From Cryptomeria japonica (taxonomy: Eukaryota > Streptophyta > Pinopsida > Cupressales > Cupressaceae), in assembly GCF_030272615.1 (NCBI RefSeq), contig NC_081407.1, positions 374,143,087 through 374,207,086 on the forward strand: a stretch of DNA of 64,000 nt, in the 5' to 3' direction. Positions 22,501 through 35,410 of this stretch are shown here, one piece after another. How positions within the stretch are numbered: position 1 is the stretch's first letter; each line of letters opens with the position of its first letter. The notes beneath the pieces are model-generated. The model did not search any database, was not told the origin of the DNA, and worked only from the letters and a program-made list of their open reading frames with translations. A program made the translations under genes and the position numbers.

Positions 22501-23818
22501 CACAATCCAAGCACCAAATGATCTTAAGATCATCAACTAAAGAGTATAAAGTGGAAGGGAAGAGCAAATAAGATTCATCTAAGGATCAACATTGCATCAC
22601 GCTTTTTGGCAAATTTTGAGCACCCCTATTAGAGGACATGCATGTTCTATTTTTTAATAATTTTCTATATATGGAAGTTGATTCCTTGTTCACAATTTAT
22701 CTTTAAAAAAAAATAAAAATGATTTTATTGTATTTTATATATTTGAATCATTTTAAAGTGATTTTATTAGTATTTGTTGTTAAGCAATACTATTGTAATG
22801 ACTAGTTATTAAGAAATTTTATTTTAATCAATTACAAGTATTTTTTATTTTTTAATATTTTATTTTTCTAAATTATACATGTAAAAATTTTAGTTTATAA
22901 ATCATCAAAATTATTTTTTTTTTGCTTTGCCTCATAAGTTTAGATCTTATATACAATTTTTTTTTAAAACATAGCATAAATATTTTTTTTACAACTATTT
23001 CAGCACGACACATAGCACAACACATTGTGAGTCTTTACTTTTTCACAGTGAATATTTTTCATTTTTCCCGCCTTATTTTCTCATGGTTATGAAAAAAGAA
23101 TGCACTTTTCATCATTGATGATTGTTTAGATAAGTACTTGGAAATCATTCAAGAAGAAGTTATTTTACACTTTATACAAAATATTAAGTGGCACTGAAAA
23201 AAGTTCACCTTATATTTTTAACCCATTTTCAGAAAATAAGTAATTTGTTTTATATATATGTTTTAGTTATTAGTTATATTGAATTTAATTTACAAGTTGA
23301 TTTGTTTTTTCTTTAGAAATAATATTAAATTTTACATATTATATTTATCATACACTTTATAAATATTGTTTATTATATAATTATATTATATTTAATTATT
23401 ATCATTTAAATTTAATTTATATTATAAGATAATTTATTGATTAATTTAATATTATTTTTTAATTCTTGAAATAATCTTTATTTTAGTTTAAAGTAAATTT
23501 GTAGAATCGGATTGACTGGTTCTATTTCTAAATTATTTAATTTCAATTATTATTTCACTTTTAAAACTTTATTAATAGACTAACAATCAATTGAGTCAAG
23601 CCACATTACTTATTCTTAATATTAAAACATAATAATAATACTTTAAAATATTAAAATCTTAAATACTTAAAATATGACACTTATTTATTTAAAAGTTGAT
23701 AAAACTTAACAAACTTCGACGCTGATTCACAGCTACTGACCCACAGTAAAACTTCGCACCCCTACAAAACTTCAAAGAAATGAAAAAACACACATTTAGT
23801 TTACAGTAATTGGAAACA
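22501..23818. other. AT-rich DNA downstream of GAD
   Basis: Very AT-rich, with many poly-T and TTATATT runs. No gene recognised. Confidence 0.5.
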
Positions 23819-23824
23819 TTTATT
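23819..23824 (-). terminator. GAD polyadenylation signal AATAAA
   Basis: A minus-strand AATAAA begins 58 nt after the GAD stop codon, a usual distance for a near-upstream poly(A) element. Confidence 0.6.
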
Positions 23825-23881
23825 CAGCAAACACAAAGGACCCAATGAAAATAAGAACATATAAGAGGACTAACTACTGTT

Positions 23882-26800
23882 TCAGCAAATGCCCTTTGTT
23901 TTCTCCACAGAGTTTTGAGGATGGCGGGCATGGCGTCCCTTTCTTCGCCTGTGACTATGGCTATCACCATCATTCGACTGTGTGACCGCTTTTTTTGCCT
24001 GCTGCCCCTTTTTATCTTCTTCACTAATGGCCAAGCCTTGAACTGCATGAATTATCTTAGGAGGAAGCTCCTCCAATTCCTTCAACACTCTTTCAACATC
24101 TGCAGCCAGGCGCTCTGCCAGCGTTCGGTTGAAGTCCTCTCTCACCACAACACGCAGAAGTGTGACGTGCTGAGCATCTGGAGCCATTGTATAGGCTGGA
24201 ACAATCCACCCATATTTTCTCAGATGATCTGATATTTCATATTCATCGTGCTCACTGTTGTCCTTGAGCGAGAAGGCCACCACAGGCACCCCCATGTCTT
24301 TGGATAATATTTTGAATTTCCCTGTTCTTTCCAGATTTTGTGTCAGAGTCCTGGCATTTGATCTACAATTCTCCATTATCATCTTGTATCCCTGTAATTA
24401 GAGTTTTGTATTAGATTTAACTTGGCCTGAATGGGGAGCTACCATACAAGACACCACTGTACATTTGTTAATGTACGGGATGACCCATTGCTGATAATTT
24501 AAGATTTTCCTTAAAAAAACATAAATTTGAAGGGTTTTTAGGGTTGAAACCTCGAATCCCAGGCGAATGAGTTGGTAGTACTGTGCAATGATCTGGCTTG
24601 CACCTTTCAATTTGTAAAAAGAAGCTTAGTTAGCAGCTAGAGTAAAAAATGTGAGTTGCAAATAAAAGAAATCTGAGAATGAGCAACAGATTGATAAGAA
24701 AGTGCTGTCTGTTTGCCCAAAATTTAATAATAATTTGAGTTTTCTTGAACCTCATAACATCACTGATTAAATAAAGGAGAGTTAGATCTACAGGACCAGT
24801 GCCTTTTAATATGATGTAGTCAACATGTCGATAATTTATAATAAAATAGTTGTCATTGTTCATATGTCAACTCTTTAAACTCTTTTGTCTGGAAGCTAAG
24901 AATAATATTTGAAATTTCTCTAAATGCATAAAAATAAATAAATATATGAGTTACCTTTGGAGAAGTTGAGAGTGAAGGTGGGTTGATCAACTCCCAAATA
25001 GTTGATGTGGAAAATAAGTTCCTCAGGCAGATCTTGTTTGCTTCGCCAAACAACCCATCCCACACCAGCATATACAAGCCCATATTTGTGGCCACTCACA
25101 TTAATGCTTTTTACTAAGGGTAAGCGAAAGTCCCACTGTAAATCTGGATATAAAAATGGTGCAATAAAGCCACCACTTGCTGCATCTACATGTATAGGAG
25201 TGTCCCATCTGCACCCACAAAAATTCCACATAAAATCTCCCTATATATCAAATTATATCTCACCACATAAAATCTTTCTATGTCAATACTGTTATTTTAT
25301 TTTCTGAATAAACCAATTCCTCGCCATTCCCTTTATTCAATAAATAGTATTTGTTAGTCACATGATTTCTCACTTTAACCATTACGCCCTTTATATTATA
25401 ATAATTCTAAATTACTGTATCCATTCAATATAATATATTAATATAAGTTAAATTGTTACTGTTCCACAAGATTGTTATGTTTACATAGTAATTAACAATA
25501 ACTTCACTATTATTTGTGTGCGAGAAAGTTACATCATCTTAACATCATTCTCAACATATAATTATTTAGTTTTTAATTTATTATAACATTCACTTTTGAT
25601 AAATATTATTTGCATCATTTTCACTTCTTAAAAGTGTAAATTCATCTTTAAAAAATTATTATTTTTTAATATATATAGCTTTTCTATATTAAAATATTTA
25701 TTTTATCTTTATTATTAATTTTTATTTTTTATCATATTCTATTTAAACAATTATTTTCAATCAATCTAAAAATAAAGTTCATTACAAATTATCAAATTAG
25801 AACTACTTGATTATGAGATCAATCTAAAATGAAAAGCAACTTATCTCACCTAGCATCTCTAATACACTTATCATTGTTATACATCTATAGTTCTCTTCTA
25901 ATTACTTTAGGCTTCTTTCATTTTTGTAGTCACCACCTACATTTCTATTGCAACAATGACCTACAACATCTCAAATCACATTCTTAAAAATTATACAAAC
26001 ACAAATGATTCAATCTCTAATAAAACTATTAACACAAAATCTTAATTTCAAATTATATAAATAACTTTATTTCTCTCTAACAAACCCTCTAATAAAAAAT
26101 CACACATCTCTCATTTTTCTTTCAATTTTCAAAATCTAATCTCTTAACATTTATGTTTATAATAAAATAAAATTCAAAATATATTAAATATTCTATATAC
26201 TACTATAAATCATAATCATATATATATACAAACAAGTTATTAAATGTTTTTGTTTTTTATTACGCCCACATCAAAGTTCCGGAACCTACCAGTCAATACT
26301 AAAAAGTAGCTGGCAAATCTAGTCCACATTGGATGTATTACTCATCCAAGATGTTTTGTCAGTGAAAGGTTACGTACGTGGGTTCCACTTCAAAGATGGG
26401 GTGTCACTAATATACAGTTGGAAAGTGATATTCGGGTCTATTCTTTAACTTTTTACTCTATTTATTGATGTTTTATTTTTGGGAAGATTATTATTGATTA
26501 ATTTTTTAACATTAGATTAGATCATTATTGTTGTGTCTTTTAGTTGATTTGGTTTTTAGTTTTCGAAGTTGAAATCTATTTTTCAATAATGATTTCAAGA
26601 TATAATTCTTATTATTAATATGAACATAAAAAGTTTAAATGTACTTTTAAAGTTCTTATAAGAATCATCACTGGTCTTAGTTTAATTATAGTTGGCATTA
26701 AACATCAATAATTGACAAATCAACATTCATCAACATTTTTGTAAGTGGCAAATTAATCAGCAAGGTATCTCATATGATGATCATAAAAAAAATAGTTGAA

Positions 26801-29305
26801 AGAAAAATTATTTAGAATGACATTAATTTCTTCATTTATAGATTCTAACTTGAATAAATAAAATTTCTTTAATAAAAATAAAAGCTCTATCATAAAATGA
26901 ATTAATTCTATAATAAAATTATATTAAAAATTATAAATTAACTCTTAATAAATAAAACAGTTAGAAAGTAAATTAAATAAAATAATCTTATAATAATGTT
27001 ATATAAATTCATTACAAATATATAAAATATTTTTTTGTAAATAAAATAAACAATATTTAATAAATTGTAACATTGTAGATGACAAAGATAATTCAAATTC
27101 AGATTATGAAAGTTGTTTTACCTAGATTTAAATACCAAACAAAAAAAGAAATAATATCTCTATTTTTATATATAAATATTTTTATAATAATTTCTTAAAA
27201 ACAAAATTGTAACAAATGACAACATCACATCAATCTACTTTCCCCAAACCAAACCTAATCCCAATTTCAAGTAATCAACTTTCTTGATTAATTTATAAGG
27301 TATTGATAAGGTGTACATACCCTATCCTCCACTGGGATTTGAATTTGTGACCTTTTTTTCAAAAGCATAAATTCTCCACCACTAGACCAACAAAGCTATA
27401 CAATTTTTTAAATGTTTTTATTAATTAATTTAAAACTTAATTCAATTTAATTGATTTCTCATTTCGTTCTAGACTTTTCCCGAAAAGCTTAACCTAAAAA
27501 AAAGGGCCACCGTGTATTTCCCGATGTGACTTGACGTTGACATTTCAGTTATACGCGGCGGACCGACATTTTACATGTCTTAAATTATAAAGCCGTATGA
27601 CCGTATTTGCATTTTAGCCCTCAAATTAATTTCCGTAAATCGTGTGGAATGAAAATTTGATATTTTTGGAAAGTGTCAAAATTTGCTATATATTACAGAA
27701 ATTATAATATCCATTATTTTCTACGCTCGACATCCCACTTAAATTCAAATAAAATTTGCCGTTTACGGCACGCTGCTTTAACCCGTTAGTTAACTACTGT
27801 TAACTATTACAGCTATCTAAAACCTGTAAGTAATGTTAAACTGGAAAATTCCCTGGAATGAAAGAAAAAGGCTCCATTAAAGTCGGATCAGAAAACAGAT
27901 TCTCACCCGGTTTTATTGTTTTTTTCCAGCAGAAGATGATTGAGGCGCTCCACATCTTCAAACTCCCCGTTGTATGTAGACCCAAGAATTGCACACACAC
28001 AGATGGTGTTCTCATCCACCAGCTCCACAGCCTTTTGAGGATCCATCACATAATAATCCTCCTTCAGCTTAACTTCCTTGAGCTCCACTTCAAAATACCT
28101 TGCAAATTTCTCCCAGCAAACCTATCAAAACAGATCCAAGCATTAAGTATGATAATAGATCATGGAATATATTCATTCTGGAGCAAAGATCAGAAGACTC
28201 CAAGCCGTCCTAAACATCCTGAACTGTTCCTGGACTGCAAAGGGCACAATTACTCTAAACCAGGCTATGTTTCTCCTGCGGAAACGAAATGCCATGGAAT
28301 TTAAGGGCTGATCTATCTATCTGTGTATTTATTTTACCTGGACATTGGAGCCAGTAACAATGTTGGGCTTATCAAAGGGTTTGCCCTGCTGCTTGCGTTT
28401 ATTCTGCCATTTCCGCTTAAAAGCAAGACCTGCAAGCATAATGGCCTCTGAGGAGCCCACTGTTGCAACTCCAACGGCCTCTTCTTCCTCTCCTAGTGAG
28501 GCGTTAAACAGTGCAGCAATCATATTTACACACCGATTCTGTTGCATTTTCACAAATATTGAAATATTAAGCCCTAGAATAAAAGATATTGCTACAATAC
28601 AAAAATAAAATAAAAAATATTAATGAATCCATCAGCAGTTGTTAAAACTAAGTGTTCAGATCATGTTTATCTGATATAGATTCAAAAAAATATAAATTTT
28701 CAAGTCAATGTCTGGAAATCCACTTGTAATTTAGGGAAAAAATAGTAATAGGATATTATAAAAGGTCATCGGTTCGAAACCACAAACCTGCAATTCTGTA
28801 GTAACGGGGTATTCGTCCATATCAACATAATTCTTGTTAGCAGAAGCCATGATGAGCTTATCACACTCAGGTTCCATCCAGGTAGTGACAAATGAGGCCA
28901 GATTTAACCTTGGATTCCCATCCAGCATCAGCTCATCGTTGATGATCTGGTAAGCTGCATCTTTAGGGATGGATCTTTCAGGCAATCGGAACCTACATAC
29001 AGAGGGGAAAAATAAAATAAAAAAACTGCTCATTCTTCATACACCTACAAGATCTTAACCAGTTATGTTATGTAAAGGCCTATCTATCTGCTTGTAAAGA
29101 TCATTTCAAAACAAAAATGATGCATTCCAAGACTCCAGATTTGAAAAAACCCTACAAACTATTGGCATTCTAAAACACATGAATAAGTGAAGAAAATAGA
29201 TCAATCGACATACCTTGGCAAGGCCGTCTGCGTGTAACGTGTAGCAAACATTGATGAATTTGTCGCCTCATTAGTAGATTCATTTACTAGTGTAGATAAC
29301 ACCAT
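23882..29305 (-). CDS. GAD: Glutamate decarboxylase, seven exons
   Basis: A cytosolic pyridoxal-phosphate enzyme that converts L-glutamate to GABA and CO2 in the GABA shunt. Exons (minus strand): 29305-29214, 28992-28788, 28538-28338, 28121-27907, 25208-24955, 24603-24551, 24391-23882. All introns are GT-AG and all phases join, giving 1530 nt or 509 residues, close to the usual ~500. The start gives [10 protein letters not shown], a normal plant GAD N-terminus. Group II decarboxylase features are intact: [20 protein letters not shown] (~residues 92-111), [14 protein letters not shown] (~244-252) and the Schiff-base lysine in NVSGHKYG (about K279). The tail after ELPPK (~452-509) is lysine/arginine-rich and ends KTKGIC, as plant GAD tails do. 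It has no tryptophan (last one near residue 402) and instead carries [11 protein letters not shown] at 487-497. Intron 4, numbering introns after their 5' exon, is long (2.7 kb) and AT-rich. Confidence 0.95.
25209..27906 (-). other. Long fourth intron of GAD
   Basis: 2698 bp between the [11 protein letters not shown]-encoding exon and the [13 protein letters not shown] exon. It starts GTGAG and ends GCAG on the minus strand. It is AT-rich, with no coding region seen, and contains a SINE-like segment at 27300-27410. Confidence 0.9.
27300..27410 (-). mobile_element. tRNA-derived SINE-like segment
   Basis: On the minus strand, TGGTCTAGTGG (27389-27379) matches 10 of 11 positions of a Pol III A box (TGGCNNAGTGG). 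AATTCAAATCC (27345-27335) resembles a B box (GGTTCRANTCC). They are 33 nt apart, as in tRNA genes. The cloverleaf arms do not pair well, so this is not a functional tRNA. It could also be chance or an ancient tRNA pseudogene. Confidence 0.4.
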
Positions 29306-29940
29306 TTTTGCAATGCACAGAGAATTCAATGGATTGAGATTGAAGGTGTTTACTTCAGATATCAATGGCAAGACTGAAGAGAAGAACAGCTGGGAGATCT
29401 ATTTATGATTGCAAATTTGCATCTAACCGTCTTAAGAAATTCGCATGGACGGAATTCCACGCCTACAGAAGTCATTATTCACCCTTGGATTGGCGATGAC
29501 GTGTCGTGTCAAGGACAAAATCTGAGACAAGAAGTAAAGTAAGAATGAATATCTGACACGTCTGACTTGGCCTTTATTGATTGCCCCACTCAATCTTGTC
29601 ATATCATCTACATTAACATGGTAATAGGAAAAGAAAAAATATCCTCCCTCATAAAATATCCCCCTTCCCACATAAATATCCTACCCATACTATTTAAATC
29701 ACAAGATAAAGCAATTCAGCTTTATGTTAGAACGAAGATATCATAGTATAAGATAAAAGATCTAGCTTTATTTTAAAATAAGGATGTTTTTTATTTAAAA
29801 AGTAGTGTTAATAAGGACGTTGACTCTTAACAAAGTCATAAACAAATAAAAAAGAAAAAAACGTGTAGGCAAAAAGACAGCACATCGGAGCAAGTCTGGG
29901 ATTAATAAGTTTGAACAAAGGAACCTTGTCCAACCTTCAA
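29306..29940 (-). promoter_or_regulatory. GAD 5' flank and promoter region
   Basis: A TATA-like CATAAATAGA lies at about 29397-29406, about 95 bp before the ATG. Two bZIP/ABRE-type ACGTGTC sites occur in opposite orientation at 29499-29505 and 29555-29561. The LINE fragment beginning at 29956 limits the intact upstream region to about 650 bp. All sites are inferred from sequence only. Confidence 0.4.
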
Positions 29941-29955
29941 CAACAAAGACTCAAC

Positions 29956-30870
29956 TCAAGAAGGGGTGTGGAGACCCGATCCAAGGGGGGGCAGGGAGGA
30001 CTTCCCCTTCCGCCTGCGACAAACAACAATCAAGGTGATACTGTTATCGGGGCCATCAAGGGAATGACCAAGCGGTAAGTAACTCGCTTGTAAACCATCC
30101 GTGAAGCTAGCAGCAGGCTGCTGCGAGACAACAAACAACTGCTGCAGAACAAGAGATAGAACAGAAGGCTGTTGTAGAACAGGAGATAGTTGTAGAACAG
30201 AAGGTTGTTGTAGAGCATCAAAAGATGGACCAGTAGGTGTAGAGAGAAGCTGCAAATCAGAGGCAACAAGGTCCGTCGGGGCAAGAGGAGCCAAAACGGT
30301 GGAATCGACAACAACAGCAACAGTAGTAGAAGGCACCTCAACCTCCTGAGAGGAACCATCCAAATCAGATTCAGCAACATAGATGGTCAAGTGATCAATA
30401 GTAGCATCCTTCCACCAAGTAGCAACACCTTTGTGGCATGAGGTAGAGCAGTCCAAAGCAAGATGACTCGTAGAGAAACATTTTCGACAGCGAAAGGGAA
30501 GACCCTCAAAGTCTAACAGTTGTGTCCAAGGTCGATCACCAACCATAAGAACCACATCTCCCAGGAGAGGCATAGAGATGTCAATATCAACAAGGATGCG
30601 AGCAAAGGTAGTGTGGCTCATAGAAGACGTGGCATCATCCACCTTTAAGAATCGGCCTAAAGAGTTACCAATAGTCTCATAGCAAGAAAGCTCCCAAAAA
30701 TGGAGAGGGGGATTTGGAAGGCGAACCCAAACTGGACGCACATTTAGCGGTTCAGTGAGAGCATTGAAAGACGTTCTCCAAGGCTTAACAGAGAGGGGGT
30801 GAACTCGCCAAGCCCACAACATGCCCAAAACCAGATCCCTATCAGCCGAAGAAGTAAAAGAAGGATGTTG
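29956..30870 (-). pseudogene. LINE ORF1 fragment (DUF4283-like and CCHC knuckle)
   Basis: A 290-codon open frame starts at 30828 but clearly continues upstream in the same frame (FADRDLVLGMLWAWRVHPLS). It shows the end of a DUF4283-type RNA-binding domain (RPVWVRLPNPPLHFW, SLGRFLKVD, RILVDIDIS) and a zinc knuckle C-X2-C-X4-H-X4-C (CRKCFSTSHLALDC, ~residues 113-126 from 30828), then a Ser/Leu/Gln-rich tail. This is the nucleic-acid-binding ORF1 of a plant L1-type LINE. No endonuclease/RT follows, so the copy is truncated. It lies about 650 bp upstream of GAD. Confidence 0.75.
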
Positions 30871-31452
30871 TATTAGATATTTAAATTGATTTATTAGGAA
30901 AATATGATTTTATTAGATGATCAGGTTTGGGAAAGTTAATATGTGATAGTTGTGTTCATAATTTTATAATTGTTTAGGTTTATGAATATTAATCTTGTGT
31001 ATAGATTTCATCTAGTTTGCAATTCTAAATTTATTTAAAATTATTGTTAAAATTTTATTCACCTTAGTTTTGAAAATCTATATCTAGAGAGGGGTGATGT
31101 TGATAGATGTTGTTTAGGAATTTAGAAGGCTAGGATTATTCTCTTCTTGTCAAAACACTAATATTGATTAAATTGATTCATTAGAAAAATAAGATTTATT
31201 AGATGATTAGGATTGGTAAAGTTAATATATGTTATTTATGTTCACTTTCACAATTTCACAATTATTTTTTGCATTTGTGAATATTAACCTTGTATGTAGA
31301 TTTGATCTAGCTTTTAAATGTGAATTGCTCTAAAATGGTTTTCGTTTATTCACCTTTAATCTTGGCAACCTACATTTAGAGAGGGGTGATGTTGGTGGAC
31401 ATCATTTTCAGAATTTTATAGCTAGGATTGTTCACCTATTGTCAAAATGCTA
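30868..31452. repeat. ~285 bp diverged tandem duplication
   Basis: 30868-31150 and 31151-31452 share the same order of words: TTAAATTGATT.ATTAG.AAAAT, TTAGATGAT, GAATATTAA, AGAGAGGGGTGATGTTG and GCTAGGATT. They are well diverged. Confidence 0.8.
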
Positions 31453-31737
31453 CTATTGATTCAGTGGATTTTGGAAAGTATTAGAAGACAACAAGCAAAC
31501 ATGGAGTGATGTCTAGGATGTTGATGTAATTTATTAATCCAATGTTGATACTCTAGTGTAGAATTTTTTCTTTTAGGTTTTGGAGATCACTTGAAATGAA
31601 TTTAATAAGTAAATGAAATGATTTTAATAAGTAAATTCACTAACTAAATTTGCACATAATTAATCTATTGTTTATTAATATATTAATATATAATATTTTA
31701 ATATATTAGTTTATAAATAAATTAGTATATGATATTA
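31453..31737. other. AT-rich DNA
   Basis: No feature recognised, apart from ATATTAATATAT palindromes near 31675-31735. Confidence 0.4.
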
Positions 31738-31920
31738 GGGAGAGGGAGAGGGAGAGGGGGGAGTGGGGGTAGAGAGAGAGAGAGAGAGGGGGTGGGGAGG
31801 AGGGCGGGGGAAGAGAGGGGAGAGAGAGAGAAAGATAGAGAGATGGGGAGGGTGAAGGGAGAGAGAGATGGGGAGAGGGAAGGGAGACATAGATAAAGAT
31901 ATTAGGAGAGAGGGAGAGAG
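31738..31920. repeat. GA-rich tract flanking the palindromic array (left)
   Basis: Purine-only GAGAGG repeat ending in GATATTATGGG where the array begins. It mirrors the pyrimidine tract at 43747-43886. Confidence 0.9.
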
Positions 31921-34900
31921 ATATTATGGGTCCTATGGTGTCCTAAGTGGTCATATTGTGTCCTACAACCCCTTAGGACACCATATAACCCCTTAAGACA
32001 CCAAATTGTGTCATTATGGGTCATATTATATTCTAAGGGGTCATATTGTGTCATATGACCCCTTTAAGACAACATATGACCCCTTAGGACACAATATGAC
32101 CCTTTACGATTCTATACGGTGTTGTTAAAGGTCATATGACCCCTTATGACACCATATGGTGTCCTAAGGGGTCATATTGTGTCCTACAGCCCCTTAGGAC
32201 ACCATATGACCTCTTAAGACACCATATTGGGTTGTTATGGGCCTTATGGTGTCCTAAGGGGTCATATTGTGTCCTACGACCCCTTAGGACACCATATGAC
32301 CCCTTAAGACACCAAATTGTGTTGTTATGGGTCATATTGTGTCCTAAGGGGTCATGGGACACCATATGACCCCTAAGGACAACATACAACCTCTTATGAC
32401 ACCATATTGGGTCGTTATGGGTCCTATGGTGTCCTAAGGGGTCATATTGTGTCCTACGACCCCTTAGGACACCATATGACCCCTTAAGACAATAAATTGT
32501 GTCGTTATGGGTCATATTGTGTCCTAAGGGGTCATGGGACACCACATGACCCCTAAGGACAACATACGACCTCTTATGATACCATATTAGGTTGTTATGG
32601 ATCCTATGGTGTCCATAGGGGTCATATTGAATCTTACAACCCCTTGGGACACTATATGACCCCTAACGACACAATTTGATGTCTTGAGGGGTCATATGGT
32701 GTCCTAAGGGGTCATATTGTGTCCTACAACCCCTTAGGACACCATATGACCCCTTAAGACACCAAATTCTGTCTTTGTTTCATATGGTGTCCTAAGGGGT
32801 CATGGGACACCATATGACCCCTAAGGACAACATACGACCCCTTATGACACCATATGGTGTCATTCAGGGTCATATGGTGTCCTAAGGGGTCATATTGTGT
32901 CCTACAACCCCTCAGGACACCATATGACCCCTTAAGACACCACATTGTGTTGTTATGGGTCATATTGTGTCCTAAGGGGTCATGGGACACCATATGACCC
33001 CTAAGGACAACATACGACCCCTTATGACACCATATTGGGTCATTATGGGTCCTATGGTGTCCTAAGGGGTTATATTATGTTCTATGACCCCTTAGGACAC
33101 CATATGACCCCTTAAGACACCAAATTGTGTCATTATGGGTCATGGGACACAATATGACCCCTAAGGACAACATACGACCCCTTATGACACCATATTGGGT
33201 CGTTATGGGTCCTATGGTGTCCTAAGGGGTCATATTGTGTCCTACGACCCCTTAGGACACCATATCACCCCTTAAGACACCAAATTATGTCGTTATGGGT
33301 CATATTGTGTCCTAATGGGTCATGGCATACAATATGACCCTAAGGACAACATACGACCCCTTATGACACCATATTGGGTCATTATGGGTCCTATGGTGTC
33401 CTAAGGGGTCATATTGTGTCCTACAACACCTTTGGACACCATATGACCCCTAATGACACAATTTGGTGTCTTAAGGGATCATATGGTGTCCTAAGGGGTC
33501 ATATTATGTCCTATGACCCCTTAGGACACCATATGACCCCTTAAGACACAAAAATGTGTCGTTATGGGTCATATGATGTCCTAAGGGGTCATGGGACACC
33601 ATATGACCCCTAAGGACAACATACGACCTTTGATGACACCATATTGGGTCATCATGGGTCCTATGGTGTCCATAGGGGTCATATTGTGTCCTACGACCCC
33701 TTAGGACACCATATGACCCCTTAAGACGCCAAATTGTGTCGTTAGGGGTCATATGGTGTCCTAAGGGGTTGTAGGACACAATATGACCCCTAAGGACAAT
33801 ATATGACCTCTTATGACACCATATTGGGTCGTTATGGGTCATATGGTGTCCATAGGGGTCATATTGTGTCCTACAACCCCTTAGGACACCATATGACCCC
33901 TTAAGACACCAAATTGTGTCATTAGGGGTCATATCATAAGACATAATATGACCCCTAAGGACAACATACGACCCCTTATTACACCATATTGGGTCGTTAT
34001 GGTTCCTATGGTGTCTTAAGGGGTCATATTGTGTCCTATGACCCCTTAAGACACCATATGACCCCTTAAGACACCAAATTGTGTTGTTAGGTGTCATATG
34101 GTATCCTAAGGGGTCGTAGGACACAATATGACCCTTAAGGACAACATACGACCTCTTATGACACCATATTGGGTTGTTATGGGTCCTATGGTATCCTAAG
34201 GGGTCATATTGTGTCTTGCGACCTCTTAGGACACCATATGACTCCTTAAGATACCAAATTGTGTTGTTATGGGTCATATTGTGTCCTAAGGGGTCGTAGG
34301 ACACAATATGACCCCTTAGGACACCATAGTAACCTTGACGACCCAATAAGGTGTCATAACGGTTCGTATGTTGTCCTTAGGGGTCATATTGTGTCCTACA
34401 ACCCCTTAGGACACCATATGACACCTAATGACACAATTTGGTCTCTTAAGGGGTCATATGGTGTCGTAAGGGGTCGCAGGACACAATTTGACCCCTATGG
34501 ACACCATAAGACCCATAACGACCCAATATGGTGTCATAAGAGGTTGTATATTGTCTTTAGGGGTCATATTGTGTCCTATGACCCCTTAGGACACCATATA
34601 ACCCATAACGACACAATATGGTGTCTTAAGGGGCCATATGGTGTCCTAAGGGGTCGTAGGACATAATATGGCCCCTTAGGATACCATATGACCCCTAACG
34701 ACACCATATGACCCCTAACGACACCATATGACCCCTAACGACACCATATGGTGTCATAAGGGGTCGTATGTTGTCCTTAGGGGTCATATGGTATCTCATG
34801 ACCCCTTAGGACACCATATGACCTGTAATGACACAATTTGGTGTCTTAAGGGATCATATGGTGTCCTAAGGGGTCGTAGGACATAATATGACCCCTTAGG

Positions 34901-35405
34901 ACACCATATGACCCCTTAAGACACCAAATTGTGTTGTTAGGGGTCATATAGTGTCCTAAGGGGTCACAGGACTCAATATGACCCCTATGGACACAATAGG
35001 AACCATAACGACCCAATATGGTGTCATAAGAGGTCATATGTTGTCCTTAGGGGTTATATGGTGTCCCATGACCCCTTAGGACACCATATGACCCATAACC
35101 ACACAATTTGGTGTCTTAAGGGGTCCTATGGTGTCCTAAGGGGTTGTAGGACACAATATGACACCTAAGGACAACATACGACCCCTTATGACACCATATT
35201 GGGTCGTTATGGGTCCTATGGTGTCTTAAGGGGTCATATTGTGTCCTATGACCCCTTAAGACAACATATTGTGTCATGGGACCTCTTAAGACACCAAATT
35301 GTGTCATTATGGGTCATATTGTTTCCTAAGGGGTCGTAGGACACAATATGACCCCTTAGGACACCATAAGAACCATAACGACCTAATACGGTGTCATAAG
35401 GGGTC
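31921..35405. repeat. Alternating-orientation ~20 bp module array (left part)
   Basis: The whole stretch consists of variants of GGGGTCATATGGTGTCCTAA and its reverse complement, alternating in head-to-head and tail-to-tail order. Several modules form larger units of about 170-180 bp; CTTATGACACCATATTGGG recurs near 33181, 33360, 33810 and 34156. CATATG sits at the centre of many modules. Long stop-free frames on both strands are a by-product of module length and have no coding signature. The array continues at 43013 beyond the inserted Copia element. Confidence 0.95.
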
Positions 35406-35410
35406 GTATG
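35406..35410. other. Target-site duplication GTATG (left)
   Basis: GTATG directly before the TG end of the Copia element, repeated at 43008-43012. Confidence 0.9.

Noticed and set aside
23915-24232. 105-codon plus-strand frame
   Set aside because: Antisense shadow of the last GAD exon.
33504-34346. 280-codon minus-strand open frame and similar frames at 32144-32545, 34259-34666 and 43186-43680
   Set aside because: They run through the palindromic-module array on both strands. Their repeats (such as GSYGVLRG) are translations of the DNA module, not protein domains.
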